Assembly (NCBI GenBank): GCA_012862575.1
Contig: BLSF01000018.1
Coordinates: 67,680 to 131,679, forward strand
Direction: 5' to 3'
DNA length: 64,000 nucleotides
Source of the DNA: Parietichytrium sp. I65-24A
Lineage: Eukaryota; Sar; Bigyra; Thraustochytrida; Thraustochytriidae
Made by a program: the position numbers and the translations under genes. The notes under the pieces are model-generated. The model was given only the letters and a program-made list of their open reading frames with translations. It did not search any database and was not told where the DNA came from. The number at the start of each line of letters is the position of its first letter. Position 1 is the first letter of the stretch. This document shows, in pieces, positions 28,191 through 39,014 of the stretch.

Positions 28191-30563
28191 TCAACGATAG
28201 CGGCGAGAATAACTACTGCTTGCTGACTTGTTGGAGGAACTCAAAGACACCCCAAATGCCACAGCGATTGCAAGAGACGCAACAAATAAGCCAATCACCA
28301 CGAGGGGATCAATGTTCTGAGATGCAGCGTAGTTGAGTGCGGCCTTTCCAGGAGTGGACTTTGATGATGTGGAAATTATGATCACATCCACCTTCTTCCA
28401 GCCTTGGTGAAGAGCCAAATTTCGAGCCTCGTGAAGGGCATTGTCGTTTGCGAGCTGGACGCGGTCCCGGTCCTCGTCCAAGTAAACCAGCGAGAGCTCA
28501 TCGGACTCGCGGCCAGTGGCTCGCCGCAGCTGCTGCACGAGGTCCGCCAGACTCGGCACAGTAGCAGAGGAGAGACGATACACCTTCCCGTCCCGGTCGT
28601 CCTTAACCTTGAGAACCAGATTGCGGTGCTGTACAACAGGCCCAGTGTCCTCACTCCTCTGCGAATACGACTTGGTAAGTTCGGGCCGGGCCAAATGTGC
28701 GCCGCTCTGTGCGTGCTCCGCAGCGGCGAAGGGGCCGACCGACACCATCAGGTCAGAGGGGCTCAGTTCACCAGCTGAGGCCTGCATTGGATCGACTCGG
28801 TCCTCGGGGTCATCGCTCAAGGAGCTCTTCCGTGCGCTTCGTACTTCGCTAAAGGCACTAATTGAGTCAGGGTCCCGCCACTGCTGGTGCGAGTAGAGCC
28901 CATTGGATGGTCCGACCTGTGAAGAATCCAGACTCAGTCGCGAGGAGCCGGCGTGGGAACCATGGGTAGGTGTTGGGTGGTACAGCGGTGGCCGACTTGC
29001 TCCTGAACCCATCGACCGAGACCCGCTCCGAAGAGTTCGGGAGCTCGTTGAAGTGGTCGTTGCGCTCAAGACCTGGGCTGCTGCGTTGCCGGTAGTGCTT
29101 GAAAATGTGTGCACGGCGCAGTCTAAAACGCTCAGGACCCCGCACACTCTCATAATCGATTTACGCGCCACGCCGCTGCCGCCGCCGATGCTCGCGGACG
29201 TCTTCGATTTTGGTGATTCGTTTCCATGGCCACGCAAGTTGTCCTGCTCGTGCTCCTCCTCGTCGTCGTCCACAACTGGAAGGTGCAAGAAGCGTTCGGT
29301 TTGCATAATGTGTAACGCGTCTAGTACGCTGCTATCCCGCCTCACGGTGTCTGGATTTGGGGTCATATGATCCCCGACAGAAGTTCTCTGGGGATCTAAG
29401 CCTTTGGCGACCACTCTGCACATTACGTCCTTACAGGTCAGAATTCCGACGAACTTTTCATGGTCCTCGAGCTCATGGACCTTGTGCGAGTAAGGCAAGC
29501 TTCGTGTGCCGATCCCTTCAAATACTAACACGGCGGTCATTCTAGCCTCTTTCATCGCGAGAGCCGCGTCTGTGATGGTCGCGCTGACGTCCAGTTTAAG
29601 CAGGCTCTTTCGCTGGACAACTGCGCCGACTTGGGGCGAAATTGAATCCATGAGCGCTTGAAGTGTTCGTTGAGCTAGAGCCGAAGACTCTTCGGCCCCA
29701 AGGGGGCCATCTCCGGCTCCGAAAGACGACTCTTGAGCTCGGCGCACGGCTCGGAAAAACTCTGCCTGGTTATCTTGTAGCTTTTCAATTTTGTGAATTG
29801 CGTCGTATAAGCACTGAGTGATGTCCACTAATCCACATATTCCGGCAGGGTTGGACGGGCGGAACGAGCTCGAATCTTCGTTTGTTGCCGAATACGCACT
29901 GCCGCCTTCTCCCCTCCCTAGACTTCCATCCTCCCCATCTCTCTCTTCCGCAGCCCCACCTTCCAGTACAACCGGAAGATGCCTGAATCTATGCTTCACC
30001 ATCATCTCTAACACCACGCTGACGTCCTCGTCCGGATCCACGCAGCATGGGTCCGCTGTCATGATCTCGGACACGGGAACCTCAAACTCCTTGCCGCTGC
30101 CGACCAGTCTGCGGCAGATGTCCACTTCCGAGCAGATCCCACAGAGCTGCTCCGCGCCATCCGCCTGCCTTCGCAGAACGAGTGCCGCGCTCTGCCTTTT
30201 GGACGCCAACAGCGACGCCACCTGCTGCACAGGGACGTCTGCTTGCACGATGACTGGGTGCAGCTGCTTGCTGTGCCTCAGCAGCCGCGAGACTGGCGTG
30301 AGGGACTTTTTCTTGGCGCGAGGAGCCTTGGTGGCACTGGCGGCGCTGGTGGCGCTGGGCTTGTCCATCCCATTCCCGTTTCCATTCCCATTCGAAGCGT
30401 TCGACACGTTGCCGGCGGCCTGCTCTCCCACGCTGCTGGCAGAGTGCTTGAGAATCTTCTCTTGCGCTTGCTGGATCTGCGACGAGTCCCGCGAGTTTTC
30501 CGCCTGCAGCAGCGACCTGATCATGTGCAGCTCCTCAAAGAGCGGATCTCCTGCGCCGTCCAT
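28191..30563 (-). CDS. Four-CBS plus PB1 domain protein with C-terminal membrane anchor
   Basis: The product is 790 residues from the ATG at 30563. A longer frame reaches only a GTG at 30668. Four CBS repeats lie in two pairs at about residues 95-260 and 300-480; the segments HPVIVQADVPVQQVASLL, VSEIMTADPCCVDPDEDV, FRHLPVV, VGDHMTPNPDTVRRDSSV and FLHLPVV are diagnostic. CBS pairs bind adenosyl ligands. A PB1 domain lies at about 645-725 (KVYRLSS, DELSLVYLDEDRDRVQL). A single hydrophobic helix at about 755-775, followed by a short basic tail, suggests tail anchoring. The same order (CBSx4-PB1-TM) is found in the plant CBSCBSPB proteins. Its role as an energy-sensing membrane scaffold is inferred. 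The linker between the CBS pairs and PB1 is Ser-rich. Confidence 0.9.
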   Translation of the reverse strand: MDGAGDPLFEELHMIRSLLQAENSRDSSQIQQAQEKILKHSASSVGEQAAGNVSNASNGNGNGNGMDKPSATSAASATKAPRAKKKSLTPVSRLLRHSKQLHPVIVQADVPVQQVASLLASKRQSAALVLRRQADGAEQLCGICSEVDICRRLVGSGKEFEVPVSEIMTADPCCVDPDEDVSVVLEMMVKHRFRHLPVVLEGGAAEERDGEDGSLGRGEGGSAYSATNEDSSSFRPSNPAGICGLVDITQCLYDAIHKIEKLQDNQAEFFRAVRRAQESSFGAGDGPLGAEESSALAQRTLQALMDSISPQVGAVVQRKSLLKLDVSATITDAALAMKEARMTAVLVFEGIGTRSLPYSHKVHELEDHEKFVGILTCKDVMCRVVAKGLDPQRTSVGDHMTPNPDTVRRDSSVLDALHIMQTERFLHLPVVDDDEEEHEQDNLRGHGNESPKSKTSASIGGGSGVARKSIMRVCGVLSVLDCAVHTFSSTTGNAAAQVLSATTTSTSSRTLRSGSRSMGSGASRPPLYHPTPTHGSHAGSSRLSLDSSQVGPSNGLYSHQQWRDPDSISAFSEVRSARKSSLSDDPEDRVDPMQASAGELSPSDLMVSVGPFAAAEHAQSGAHLARPELTKSYSQRSEDTGPVVQHRNLVLKVKDDRDGKVYRLSSATVPSLADLVQQLRRATGRESDELSLVYLDEDRDRVQLANDNALHEARNLALHQGWKKVDVIIISTSSKSTPGKAALNYAASQNIDPLVVIGLFVASLAIAVAFGVSLSSSNKSASSSYSRRYR

Positions 30564-31257
30564 CTCACCATCGCCAGCCACACGCTCCGTGCGCTCCTTT
30601 TGTTTTCTTTCTCGACCACGCTCGCTAAAAGCTCCAGCTCTGCCACGAACGCACTTCTCACTTCTCACTTCTCACTTCTCACTTATCGCTTCCCGTTCTC
30701 ACACAACTCACACAACTCACTCACACAGCTCTTGCCGCTTCTATCGAGTCTATCGGTTCTATCGGTTCTATCGCTCAGACAGCTCGCGGGGAATCAGTGA
30801 ATCAGTGAATCAGTGAATCAGACAGCGCTGTGCTCGTCCATTCCCTGTCCGCGCGTCTTCGTGAGGCACCATCACGAATATCATCACGCGGCGCCGCCTA
30901 CAGATGCCACGGTATAGACGCGTATAGATCATATTTTATGGTGTATTTGCATACTCACCGAATACGCACTGTTCGTCGAGTCCGAGTCGGCGGCCGGGTT
31001 TACGAGTGCGCCGACGCCGATGAGTGAGAGGCAGGAAGCGATTTGGAGAAAAGATCATTGGAGGACAAGCAAAGATGGACAAAGAGAGCCGAGCTGACCA
31101 AGTCGCAAGGAATGAATGGCTGGTGCATTGGTTTTTAACATGGAAAATGCATTTCTGAATCTCAAGTTTGAATTGGCTTTACAAACCTTGGCCGGAGTTT
31201 GCAAGTTCGGTGGATGCCTGATTCGCGCTCGTCCAGGCGACTGTCTGAACAGTGCTC

Positions 31258-31690
31258 AAAGTTGAGATAATGCCCGGGAATTGCTTTCGTTCATTGGAGT
31301 TGGACGCGTTGGAACCAATAAATGCGCGGGATGGTTCAAGATTTCTTCGACTTCGAGGAACCCGTGATTTCTCTTCTCCCAATTTCCTTACAAAGAAAAA
31401 AATTGTTAGAAAAGACCCAAAGACGCTTTGCTATGTAATGCGGGCGGAGAGGCAATGATCTTCATTTTGCAGTGTCAAGGGCGACAGTGGTTGGTTTGAC
31501 AGAGCGCCAAACAAACCGGCTGGTGCGCTCGCTGCGGACTTTTCGAGACTCTGTTTTGAGGTATCTGGTATTGTGTAGAAGAGAATTCTCGAACGATCTG
31601 TGGAATTTCGGCTCCACCTACCAGTCCCCTCTCACTTTGATGATTGAGAACCTGGCGGCAGCAATTACCGGCACCACAGAAGCACAGTAA
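31258..31690 (+). CDS. Weak two-exon gene candidate or gene remnant
   Basis: An ATG at 31258 opens a frame that can be joined, in frame, from a possible donor near 31362 (GTGATT, after codons for RLRGT) to an acceptor after TTTTGCAG near 31472. From there a frame runs to a TAA at 31688-31690. The second exon has balanced codon use and would encode a helical, Arg-rich segment (TERQTNRLVRSLRTFRD) and LTLMIENLAAAI. There is no recognisable family and the donor is poor. It may be a decayed gene or chance. Confidence 0.15.
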
Positions 31691-33882
31691 ATAAAGCTGA
31701 GAGAGGGGAATCCAGTACATGGTATTCGCATCTGTACATGCCCGCAAAGAATATTATGAGATCCTTTCTCTGGCGCCAGATCGACGAGCGTTCATTTTCT
31801 TTCGTTTCCTGTGTGTTTGTGTCGTTCTAAAAGCAGCTTTTGCGTGGATCGGTAGTGGAGGCGTGTTGCCCAAAAACAAAGGGTAGAGCTCCGCTTTGTG
31901 CTATACAGCTGTTTTGCCATTCAACCTCTTGCATGAAACATTTGGTACTTATGAGCACTCTGCTCGCACGAGGCAGGGAAAGCGGAAAGCTCGTCACGAT
32001 TCGGTTATTCGCTTTCGCCAGGAACTTCACACGAAGATCATCCACACGAGGATCTCTCTTTTCAATCAAAGGGGCTGGGCTGGACCGGACCTTCATCGCA
32101 CTTTTAGACCACGGCTCCAGCGCACCATAGTCTGCATCGATGCCAACGCGACATAAGTTGGACAGCTGTGGTTCCTCGTCGTGAGGCGCACGAGGTCGAA
32201 ATGAGCGTGCACATTGGCGAGCCCACTGGCATCATCGACGTTGGAATTGTTGGTTCTTGTTTGCAAACTCACAAAAGTGTATCACATAGGCTGCGCGCAG
32301 CCACTATAATTAAGCCATGGCTTCCAATATCGCGTGCAGTCGAACTCGGAGATCTCGGCTCCGTTTTAGTGACGTCTGCGCCATGCTTGCAAATGTTTTG
32401 GCACAGCAGATCCGCTGCCCAGACTTAGCTCAGGCCTAGGATTCGCCAAAGTTGCCAATGAATACGACGAAGAGGTTTGCAGCAGGACATCTGCCATCCC
32501 GACCCCAATTGCGCTCGTGATTGTACCGAGTCATCCTCGTGCGTTCCGGCGCCGCAGGCTCTGAGATCCAAGTGATTAAGTAGATTAAGTTGCCAAAAAT
32601 CTGTCAAAGCTGGCTGTCCTATCCTTCCGGCTGGCGGCCGTTCCCAGACAAGCATTACCATGATCTCGTTTTTTTTAACCTGATTGCCAATCAATGGCAG
32701 CCCTGTTGAACAAAGTTGAACAACGCGAAGCTGAAGATGGCTTCGCTTGGACGGTCACAGGCTAGGCAGCGGTTAGATGCGCTTTACAGGTACAGAGCTG
32801 TAGACCACCTCATAAGCGTAAAATGGCACGCGCCACGAGTTGGGGCCAAATCCTGTCATCCATTGCACCGACGATGTTTAGAGATGGCTCAACTCTTGAG
32901 TGGCAGATAAATCATGTAGAGAGGAAACGCGTCTGCTACTGAGTACAGAGTGGCGCGCAGAGAATAGCATGTTCTAAACAATCGGTGGGTTCGACTCTCG
33001 GCGGGTTCAAACAAATTTTCAACAGTCGCTGTTCGTCTGAAGATATGGTTACTGTACTGGGGAGTTCGTTCTGAGTAGCAATTATACTCAGTACAGTGGT
33101 GTATGTGTCAAATGTACTCAAGCGTTTCGCAATCTTCTTCTTCTCAAGTCAGACTACTAGCATTGTCAGTTAGCAAACTGACTGCGAGTGAATGAATGAT
33201 GATGAAAAAAAAGTAAAAAACCGCTGAGCAGACTTCAGCAGAAACTCGATGACAAGGCACCTCGCCAGGCAAGCCTGCGCTCTGTATGTGCTTCGCTGCC
33301 ATTAGTGGGCTGGTACACTTGATCTATTGCATCAAAATTGACCAACCTTTCATTTCTCGGCAGCACACGCTCCACTTGGCACACTTTCAGCGTGGTGCGA
33401 AAGGCGATAGGCAGAGAGTACTTCTGTATTCTAGTGTATGTGTGTCCGTGCGAACTCGAAAGTCAACGCACTTGAACTGATTCGAGCTCTGAGATGCCTA
33501 CACTTCTTTGTCTTGAGCGAAGACAACCAGTCAAAGCGGTTGACTGCTCAATTCTTTGAACAAACTTGCCCGGGACGTGCCGCTGTTGAATGATTACAGA
33601 CTCCGCCCGAATTATGATGATTGATCAAGATATGCATTCTTGTCGGCTTGAGACGAGAAAGTCGTGTTTGTGGCAAGGATTTTGGGAAAGAGGGATTTTG
33701 TTCGCGTCCAGCCGCAGCGTTCGTTTTCCGATTGTCTTTCGCTTTTCGCCTTTCTCAATAGCTGCTAATGCTACATTGTCGACAGGTTTTTCCAAATTCA
33801 ACATATCCCATCGCTCGTTTGCAACGACACAGTCGTGTTAGGTTTGCTCGTCCCTGAGCTCGTAAAATCCATGGCTCGTTAC

Positions 33883-33920
33883 GGGTACTAGTACTCAGCA
33901 GTACAGTACCCTAGTACTAG
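33883..33920. repeat. Cluster of GTAC palindromes
   Basis: Two copies of the palindrome-like TAGTACTAG/GTACTAGTAC, flanking GCAGTACAGTACC, lie within 38 bp. The same words recur elsewhere in the non-coding DNA of this window. Confidence 0.7.
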
Positions 33921-35770
33921 GTTGTAATTGTCCAAGTTGCTCGACTATGTAAATTCCAACATTTGGAAATCAAAGCGTTCTGTTCGCGCTATTTTCCGCC
34001 AGGTACTGACCTTGAGTACGAAGATCCATCCCAGTACGTGCAGGGCATGTTGGCGAGTCATCGTCCATTTGAATCATTCCAATGCAGACTCAGAGTCAAG
34101 GAGGGTTGTCCTCCGCACTCCGTAAAAAGAATTTCGTAAAATCCAACCATGCTCCACCTTTCTTTCTTTCATCTCCCTACATTGCGGATCAGAAAATTGA
34201 CGTAGATCCCGCTACCTGAAACGCATAGGATACACGTCCCATAGTATACAGTGACATCTTCCTTTAAGAGTCGTAGAGATCAGCCTAACGGACCGCTCGT
34301 AGTGACTTGTGCACCGTGCACACCCGGACCATCCTAGTCGCCCTATGTGTTCCTAAGGTGTGCGGAAGCCTTATCATTTGTCTATAGCAGACTGGTAAAG
34401 AGCGCAGATGGAGGACAAGTGCGCGAACTCCCATGGCCAAGAGTTGGAAGAAAATGCACACATTCTAGTCCGTTAATGTGAGAGCCCCATCCTTTCGAAA
34501 CACCTGTATATGAAATGACCCCCGAAACCAGGCGCTCCAAGGCGACCTGCTAAACAAGACGCGGCGCGTTTTTTGAGATCCAAGCTTTTTCTTCCACTGA
34601 CTTTCAGTTTTCTGTAGCTGCTTCTGGAGAGATGGGTCTCTCTTTAGTCGTGTGTAGGTAGCCGTATAGGTATTTGGGAGGAGACGTCAGTGAAAGAGGA
34701 AGAAGAGGGATGGAGCGAACACACACACAGACACAGACACACAGACAGAGATAACAAGAACAAAACTGCACATTGAAAATCATTGAACCATTGAACCATT
34801 GACTGTGACTTTTGGTGGGAGACAGTAGAGTACCAACTTTCAATGATTGAACCCGCTCGAGACTTGACAGATGATCGCGCCCACCAGTGCACTTTGTTTT
34901 GAGAAGATATGTCCTGTCTGTCTGCCTGCCTGCCTGTCCGCTGTGACTTGCTGTTAGTCATTCTGAGTTCGACTTAAAATCCTGATTCTGGTGGTCTGGT
35001 GAGTGACCACAAGTCGTGAGGGAAAATGGAAATTGACACGCCACTTAGGAGACGCTTAGCAGCGCGGGTAATCCACCTCCCTAACCAAACCAAACAACAA
35101 TACATCAATACATCAATGCATCAATCCAGCGACGGGTTGGTTTCTTGCACTCCCTACACTCCTTCTTTACTTCCCATCCACCTCCTTCCCTCTCTCACCC
35201 TTCCTCCCCTCTCTCTCTCTCTCTCTCTTCCGGCTTTTCTACTTTTCTAATTCTCTGCTATTCTCCACCTCTCTCCTCCGCAGCTCGTTGCTCACTGCTC
35301 GCTGCTTCGCGGAGCCTTATCTCTGTCTAGCCCGCCAAAACATCTCTCACATCGATTTGGGCGATCCCTGCACTGGCTGAGTCCCTGCAGTCCTTTCGGA
35401 AATCCTTTCTGTGAGCTTTCTCATCGCATCGCATCGCACAGCTTAGCATCGCTTCCTTCCCTCCCTGCCATTCCTGCCATCCCTGCCATCCTTCATCCTT
35501 GCCTTCGTCTCTCCTCACACACAGCATTGACAATCTCCACTTCCAAGCCGCTTCATATCAGCACGGTTAGGAGCACTCTCGTCTTCTGAGGGAGGAGGAC
35601 TCGAGCGCTGACAGTGGATCTCTCTCACACTCTCTGCCTCTCTGTTTCCCACTCTTTCCCTTCCATCCTCTGTTGTCTCTCAAGTTGCTCCGAGAATTGA
35701 CTCGCACATAACCTGACTGGCAACAGGCAAAACTCCTTTCCGCGAGTGGTCGAACGAGGGCTCAGGCAAG

Positions 35771-38284
35771 ATGGTCCGAAGATCGACAGGTTACACCGCG
35801 GCGGCGGTGCTCGCCGGAGTGGTGTGCTGCTCCAGCGCCGCTTTGACACTCAACGTGAGCATGTTTACACCCGTCGCGTACACAGACAGCGACACAGAAG
35901 CTTGTGCAGATGAAGGAGGCATCTTGTCTGGAACGGACTGCTACTTCAAAGAAACCATCGCTGCAATATCAGCCATGGGCGCTTTGGGGGTAAAACACTT
36001 CAACGAACGGAATGCCACATACGTTGCGGACTTTGCCAACCTCGGAGACTGTGACCTGCAAATTGCCCTGAAACTGTACAACACGGCGTTTTCGGCGGAC
36101 CTCTCAGTTGCCAACACAATAGACTTTTCAAGAAACACAGAGGAGTTCAACACCAATGCAGTCCTTGGCCCAGATACAAGCAGGGGTTGCATTCCTACAG
36201 CACTTATCAACGGCGCCCTTCACATCCCGCAAATCTCTTACTGGGCAACCTCAACTGCACTTGAGAGCTCTGATTACAAAACGTTTATGCGCACGATCCC
36301 GTCCGATGGCGAGCTCTCGATGGCCATTTGCGAGTACTGGTACTCGCTCCAGTATGAGTATGCAGCCGTGCTATTTGTAAATGACGACTACGGCGAGGCT
36401 TTCAAGGAGGAGATTGTCACGCAATGCAGCTATCGCAACATTTCCATAACTTCCATGCCATTCTTAAGCGGCGACGCTTCCAACATCAAGTCACAGCTCA
36501 CCAAACTCAACGACAAGAAGATCAAAGTGTTTCTGCTGGTGTCTCTGAGAGGGTCCCTGGGCACCATTGTGGAGGAAGGCTCCAAACTCGGCCTGTTCGA
36601 CGATGCAATGTGGCTTGTTTCTGACGGAGTAAACTCCGAGGAAATTGATGGTCTCGGTGATGAGTACAAAAATTTCTTTGACGGAGCATTGCGGGTGGTG
36701 TCTTCAGGCGGTGACGACTTGAACCCAAGTTGGGTAAACTTCGCTTCAGACTTTGCGTCCTTTGACAACGACGCTTTGTCCTCAACCGTATTAAATTGGC
36801 CTCAAGTCTGGGAAGACCAACTTGGCAACATCTTTGGAAAGACCGATCCAACAGCACTGGAGGTAAAGGACGTCGGAACCTTTCTCTACGATGCGGTCGC
36901 TACATATGGCATTGGCGTTTGCAAACTCCTAAAGGAGGCAGGGTCGTATGATGTGCTCCCGGAGACCTTCGGAACGGACTTTGTGTCGAAGAGCACAGAA
37001 TTGAGCTTCCACGGCCTAACGGGTACAATCGGCTTCGACACGAATGGCAATCGAATCGCCAGCTCTGCAAGCTTCAAGCTTACGAATATTGTCTTAAAAG
37101 ACGATTCATCAGGCTTCAATTATGTCGAGGTTGGATCGTATCAGAATAGCTCATGGGTCATCGACGAAGACAACATAAAGTACAGCGGCGGCAACAAGAA
37201 CCTCCCCTCCGACCTTCTCAAGCCCGAAGAAGATTTCAACATCATCTCTGGCGTGAAATCGGCTTTGTATGGCATGGGAACACTGAACTTGGTGACCGCA
37301 TTTGGTCTTTTTGTGTGGACCATAAAGGAGCGGAATCATATCATCGTTCGCGCCTCGCAGGTTCCTTTTCTTGCAACAATTACCGTCGGAGTGATGATCT
37401 CATCGTCAGCTATTTTTGTCATCACTGTGGACGATGAGCCGCTCATTCCTAACGCGGAGTTATCTTATGCCGGCGAATACGCGCCTGCAAATTCTGCTTG
37501 CATGCTCTCTGCGTGGATGTATAGCATTGGGTTCACCGTTGCATTTGGAGCGCTGTTCGCTCGCATTTGGAGAATTAGACGCCTCTTCATTTCCCGTACA
37601 ACGTTGCGTCGCGTCCGCATTCCGAACACGCTTTTGCTCGTCATGGTAGGGGCTCTTCTCACAATTGATGTGTCTATCCTCTCTGCATGGACAATCGTCG
37701 ATCCGCTCATCTTCATGCGCACCATCACCGTTCCGGACGAGTTTGGCCAGGCTACGGAGAGCTCGGGGACTTGCAAAAGCGAGAGCGGCTCGCTTGAGTT
37801 CCTGGTAGTATTGGTCCTGTTTCACTTTTTCGTTTTAGCGATCGGCAATTACCTTGCTTGGACTTGCCGAAAAATCAACAGCACTTTTGCCGAAGCCCGT
37901 CATGTCGGTGTGGCGATGTGGTCTTACGTCCAGGTTCTTGCTCTTGGAATCCCTGTGCTAATCATCGTCAGTGACAACGCCATGACACTGATGTTTGTGA
38001 AAGGCACCATCATCTTCCTCAATGACTTTACGCTCCTGATGCTTCTCTTCTACCCAAAGATTCTTGGGGTACACTTTCACATTTACGATACATCTGGCCA
38101 AGGTGGTGAATTTTTTGAGGGGTACAAGAAAAATAGATCTGGCGAGTCGGCAGAAAACGACCGCACCCACGACAGCCGTTTGCCTCATAACGGTCACAGC
38201 ATGACTATGACATTTGTGCCTAGCTCCTTGTCCACGGCCCATGAACCGGGAATGCAGTCTTTCAGAGGTTCCACGTTGCCTTAA
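35771..38284 (+). CDS. Class C G-protein-coupled receptor, GABA-B-like
   Basis: The product is 837 residues. A signal peptide at residues 1-23 precedes an extracellular Venus-flytrap (ANF-receptor/periplasmic-binding type I) ligand domain, about 28-480. Visible elements include VLGPDTSRGCIPTALI, YWATSTALES, FMRTIPSDGE and AAVLFVNDDYGEAF, the usual first-lobe core. A seven-helix 7TM_3 domain follows at about 495-750, starting NLVTAFGLFVWTIKERN. It includes CMLSAWMYSIGFTVAFGALFARIWRI, the conserved third helix with the R/K-rich cytoplasmic end. The cysteine-rich linker of metabotropic glutamate receptors is missing, as in GABA-B receptors. The C-terminal tail is short, without an obvious coiled coil. 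The ligand is unknown. It acts at the cell surface, presumably through heterotrimeric G proteins. The gene has no introns. Confidence 0.92.
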   Translation: MVRRSTGYTAAAVLAGVVCCSSAALTLNVSMFTPVAYTDSDTEACADEGGILSGTDCYFKETIAAISAMGALGVKHFNERNATYVADFANLGDCDLQIALKLYNTAFSADLSVANTIDFSRNTEEFNTNAVLGPDTSRGCIPTALINGALHIPQISYWATSTALESSDYKTFMRTIPSDGELSMAICEYWYSLQYEYAAVLFVNDDYGEAFKEEIVTQCSYRNISITSMPFLSGDASNIKSQLTKLNDKKIKVFLLVSLRGSLGTIVEEGSKLGLFDDAMWLVSDGVNSEEIDGLGDEYKNFFDGALRVVSSGGDDLNPSWVNFASDFASFDNDALSSTVLNWPQVWEDQLGNIFGKTDPTALEVKDVGTFLYDAVATYGIGVCKLLKEAGSYDVLPETFGTDFVSKSTELSFHGLTGTIGFDTNGNRIASSASFKLTNIVLKDDSSGFNYVEVGSYQNSSWVIDEDNIKYSGGNKNLPSDLLKPEEDFNIISGVKSALYGMGTLNLVTAFGLFVWTIKERNHIIVRASQVPFLATITVGVMISSSAIFVITVDDEPLIPNAELSYAGEYAPANSACMLSAWMYSIGFTVAFGALFARIWRIRRLFISRTTLRRVRIPNTLLLVMVGALLTIDVSILSAWTIVDPLIFMRTITVPDEFGQATESSGTCKSESGSLEFLVVLVLFHFFVLAIGNYLAWTCRKINSTFAEARHVGVAMWSYVQVLALGIPVLIIVSDNAMTLMFVKGTIIFLNDFTLLMLLFYPKILGVHFHIYDTSGQGGEFFEGYKKNRSGESAENDRTHDSRLPHNGHSMTMTFVPSSLSTAHEPGMQSFRGSTLP

Positions 38285-39014
38285 ATTCGGTGTTGTGACA
38301 TATGCTCTGGTGGTTGATTTATAAATTCTTCAATCTTCTAACTGTACTGTACGACTTTTAAAACTGGAGTGCGTTTCTTTTTCTTCAGATTTTGGGCTGG
38401 TTAACTCAAAACTGTCCGCAAACAATTCCTACAAGTTGCTGCCCACAGCAGCCAGTGCGCGTCCGCAATTCCGATATTCATGGAAATAATTCAAACTGGA
38501 ATACTTACGTTCCTAAAAAGAGTAACATGAAAACACAATCCTTGTTGATTGTTTGAGCATACGCAGACATGAGGTCAAGGCAATCAAACACGCTTTGAGG
38601 TGCCAAACGATCACCGAGATTTTCACATAAGCTTGATTATTAAAATACTGCCACAAGAATACAAAGCCCGTAGACAATAGGTTTCAGATCAACCAGCTCG
38701 ACGCGTAAAGCTTGGCGCACTCGGATGCCAAAATATTGCTAAATCGCGCAGCTAAAATACAGCTTTCCTTTGAGCTTCTATTTGGCACCCACCGCGGAGT
38801 ACAGCACAAACTTGCCACTTCGCACAAAATGGCTTCCAATCCACCATCCAATCCACCATTCGGGATGTCCTGAATCCTGTCAGTTCCGGTTCAACCAGAA
38901 GAACACAGACCAGTTTTGGCGCGTCTCAAAGATCGTGAGTCCTTTAACACCAGTGCCGATCACCGACATGCTACCCGTAAGTTCTTCACGCAAAAGAATA
39001 CATTCGCCATGCAC
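38285..39014. other. Convergent 3' flanks of the receptor and FHA-RING genes
   Basis: I see no gene. A short open frame near 38770-39080 on the plus strand overlaps the end of the FHA-RING gene and has no family similarity. Confidence 0.5.

Larger units (their letters stand above)
30564..35770. other. 5.2-kb gene-poor divergent region
   Basis: The flanking genes, CBS-PB1 (-) and the class C receptor (+), point outward, so this region contains both promoters and 5' UTRs. No convincing gene is seen. Tandem units occur at 30655-30690 (CACTTCTCACTT), 30745-30775 (TTCTATCGG) and 30795-30822 (AATCAGTG). ACACAG repeats lie near 34722-34750, ATCAATAC/ATCAATGC at 35100-35122, and CT and TGCCATCC tracts at 35200-35500. 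GTAC palindromes cluster at 33883-33920. 34200-34560 is less repetitive than its surroundings, but I recognise no RNA family. A weak two-exon coding candidate lies at 31258-31690. Confidence 0.5.

Noticed and set aside
31827-32130. Overlapping frames of about 90 codons on both strands
   Set aside because: Neither strand gives a recognisable protein and the starts are unsupported; probably chance.
32960-33020. T-arm-like GGGTTCGACTCTC
   Set aside because: The stem needs wobble pairs with one mismatch and no acceptor, D or anticodon arm is found upstream.
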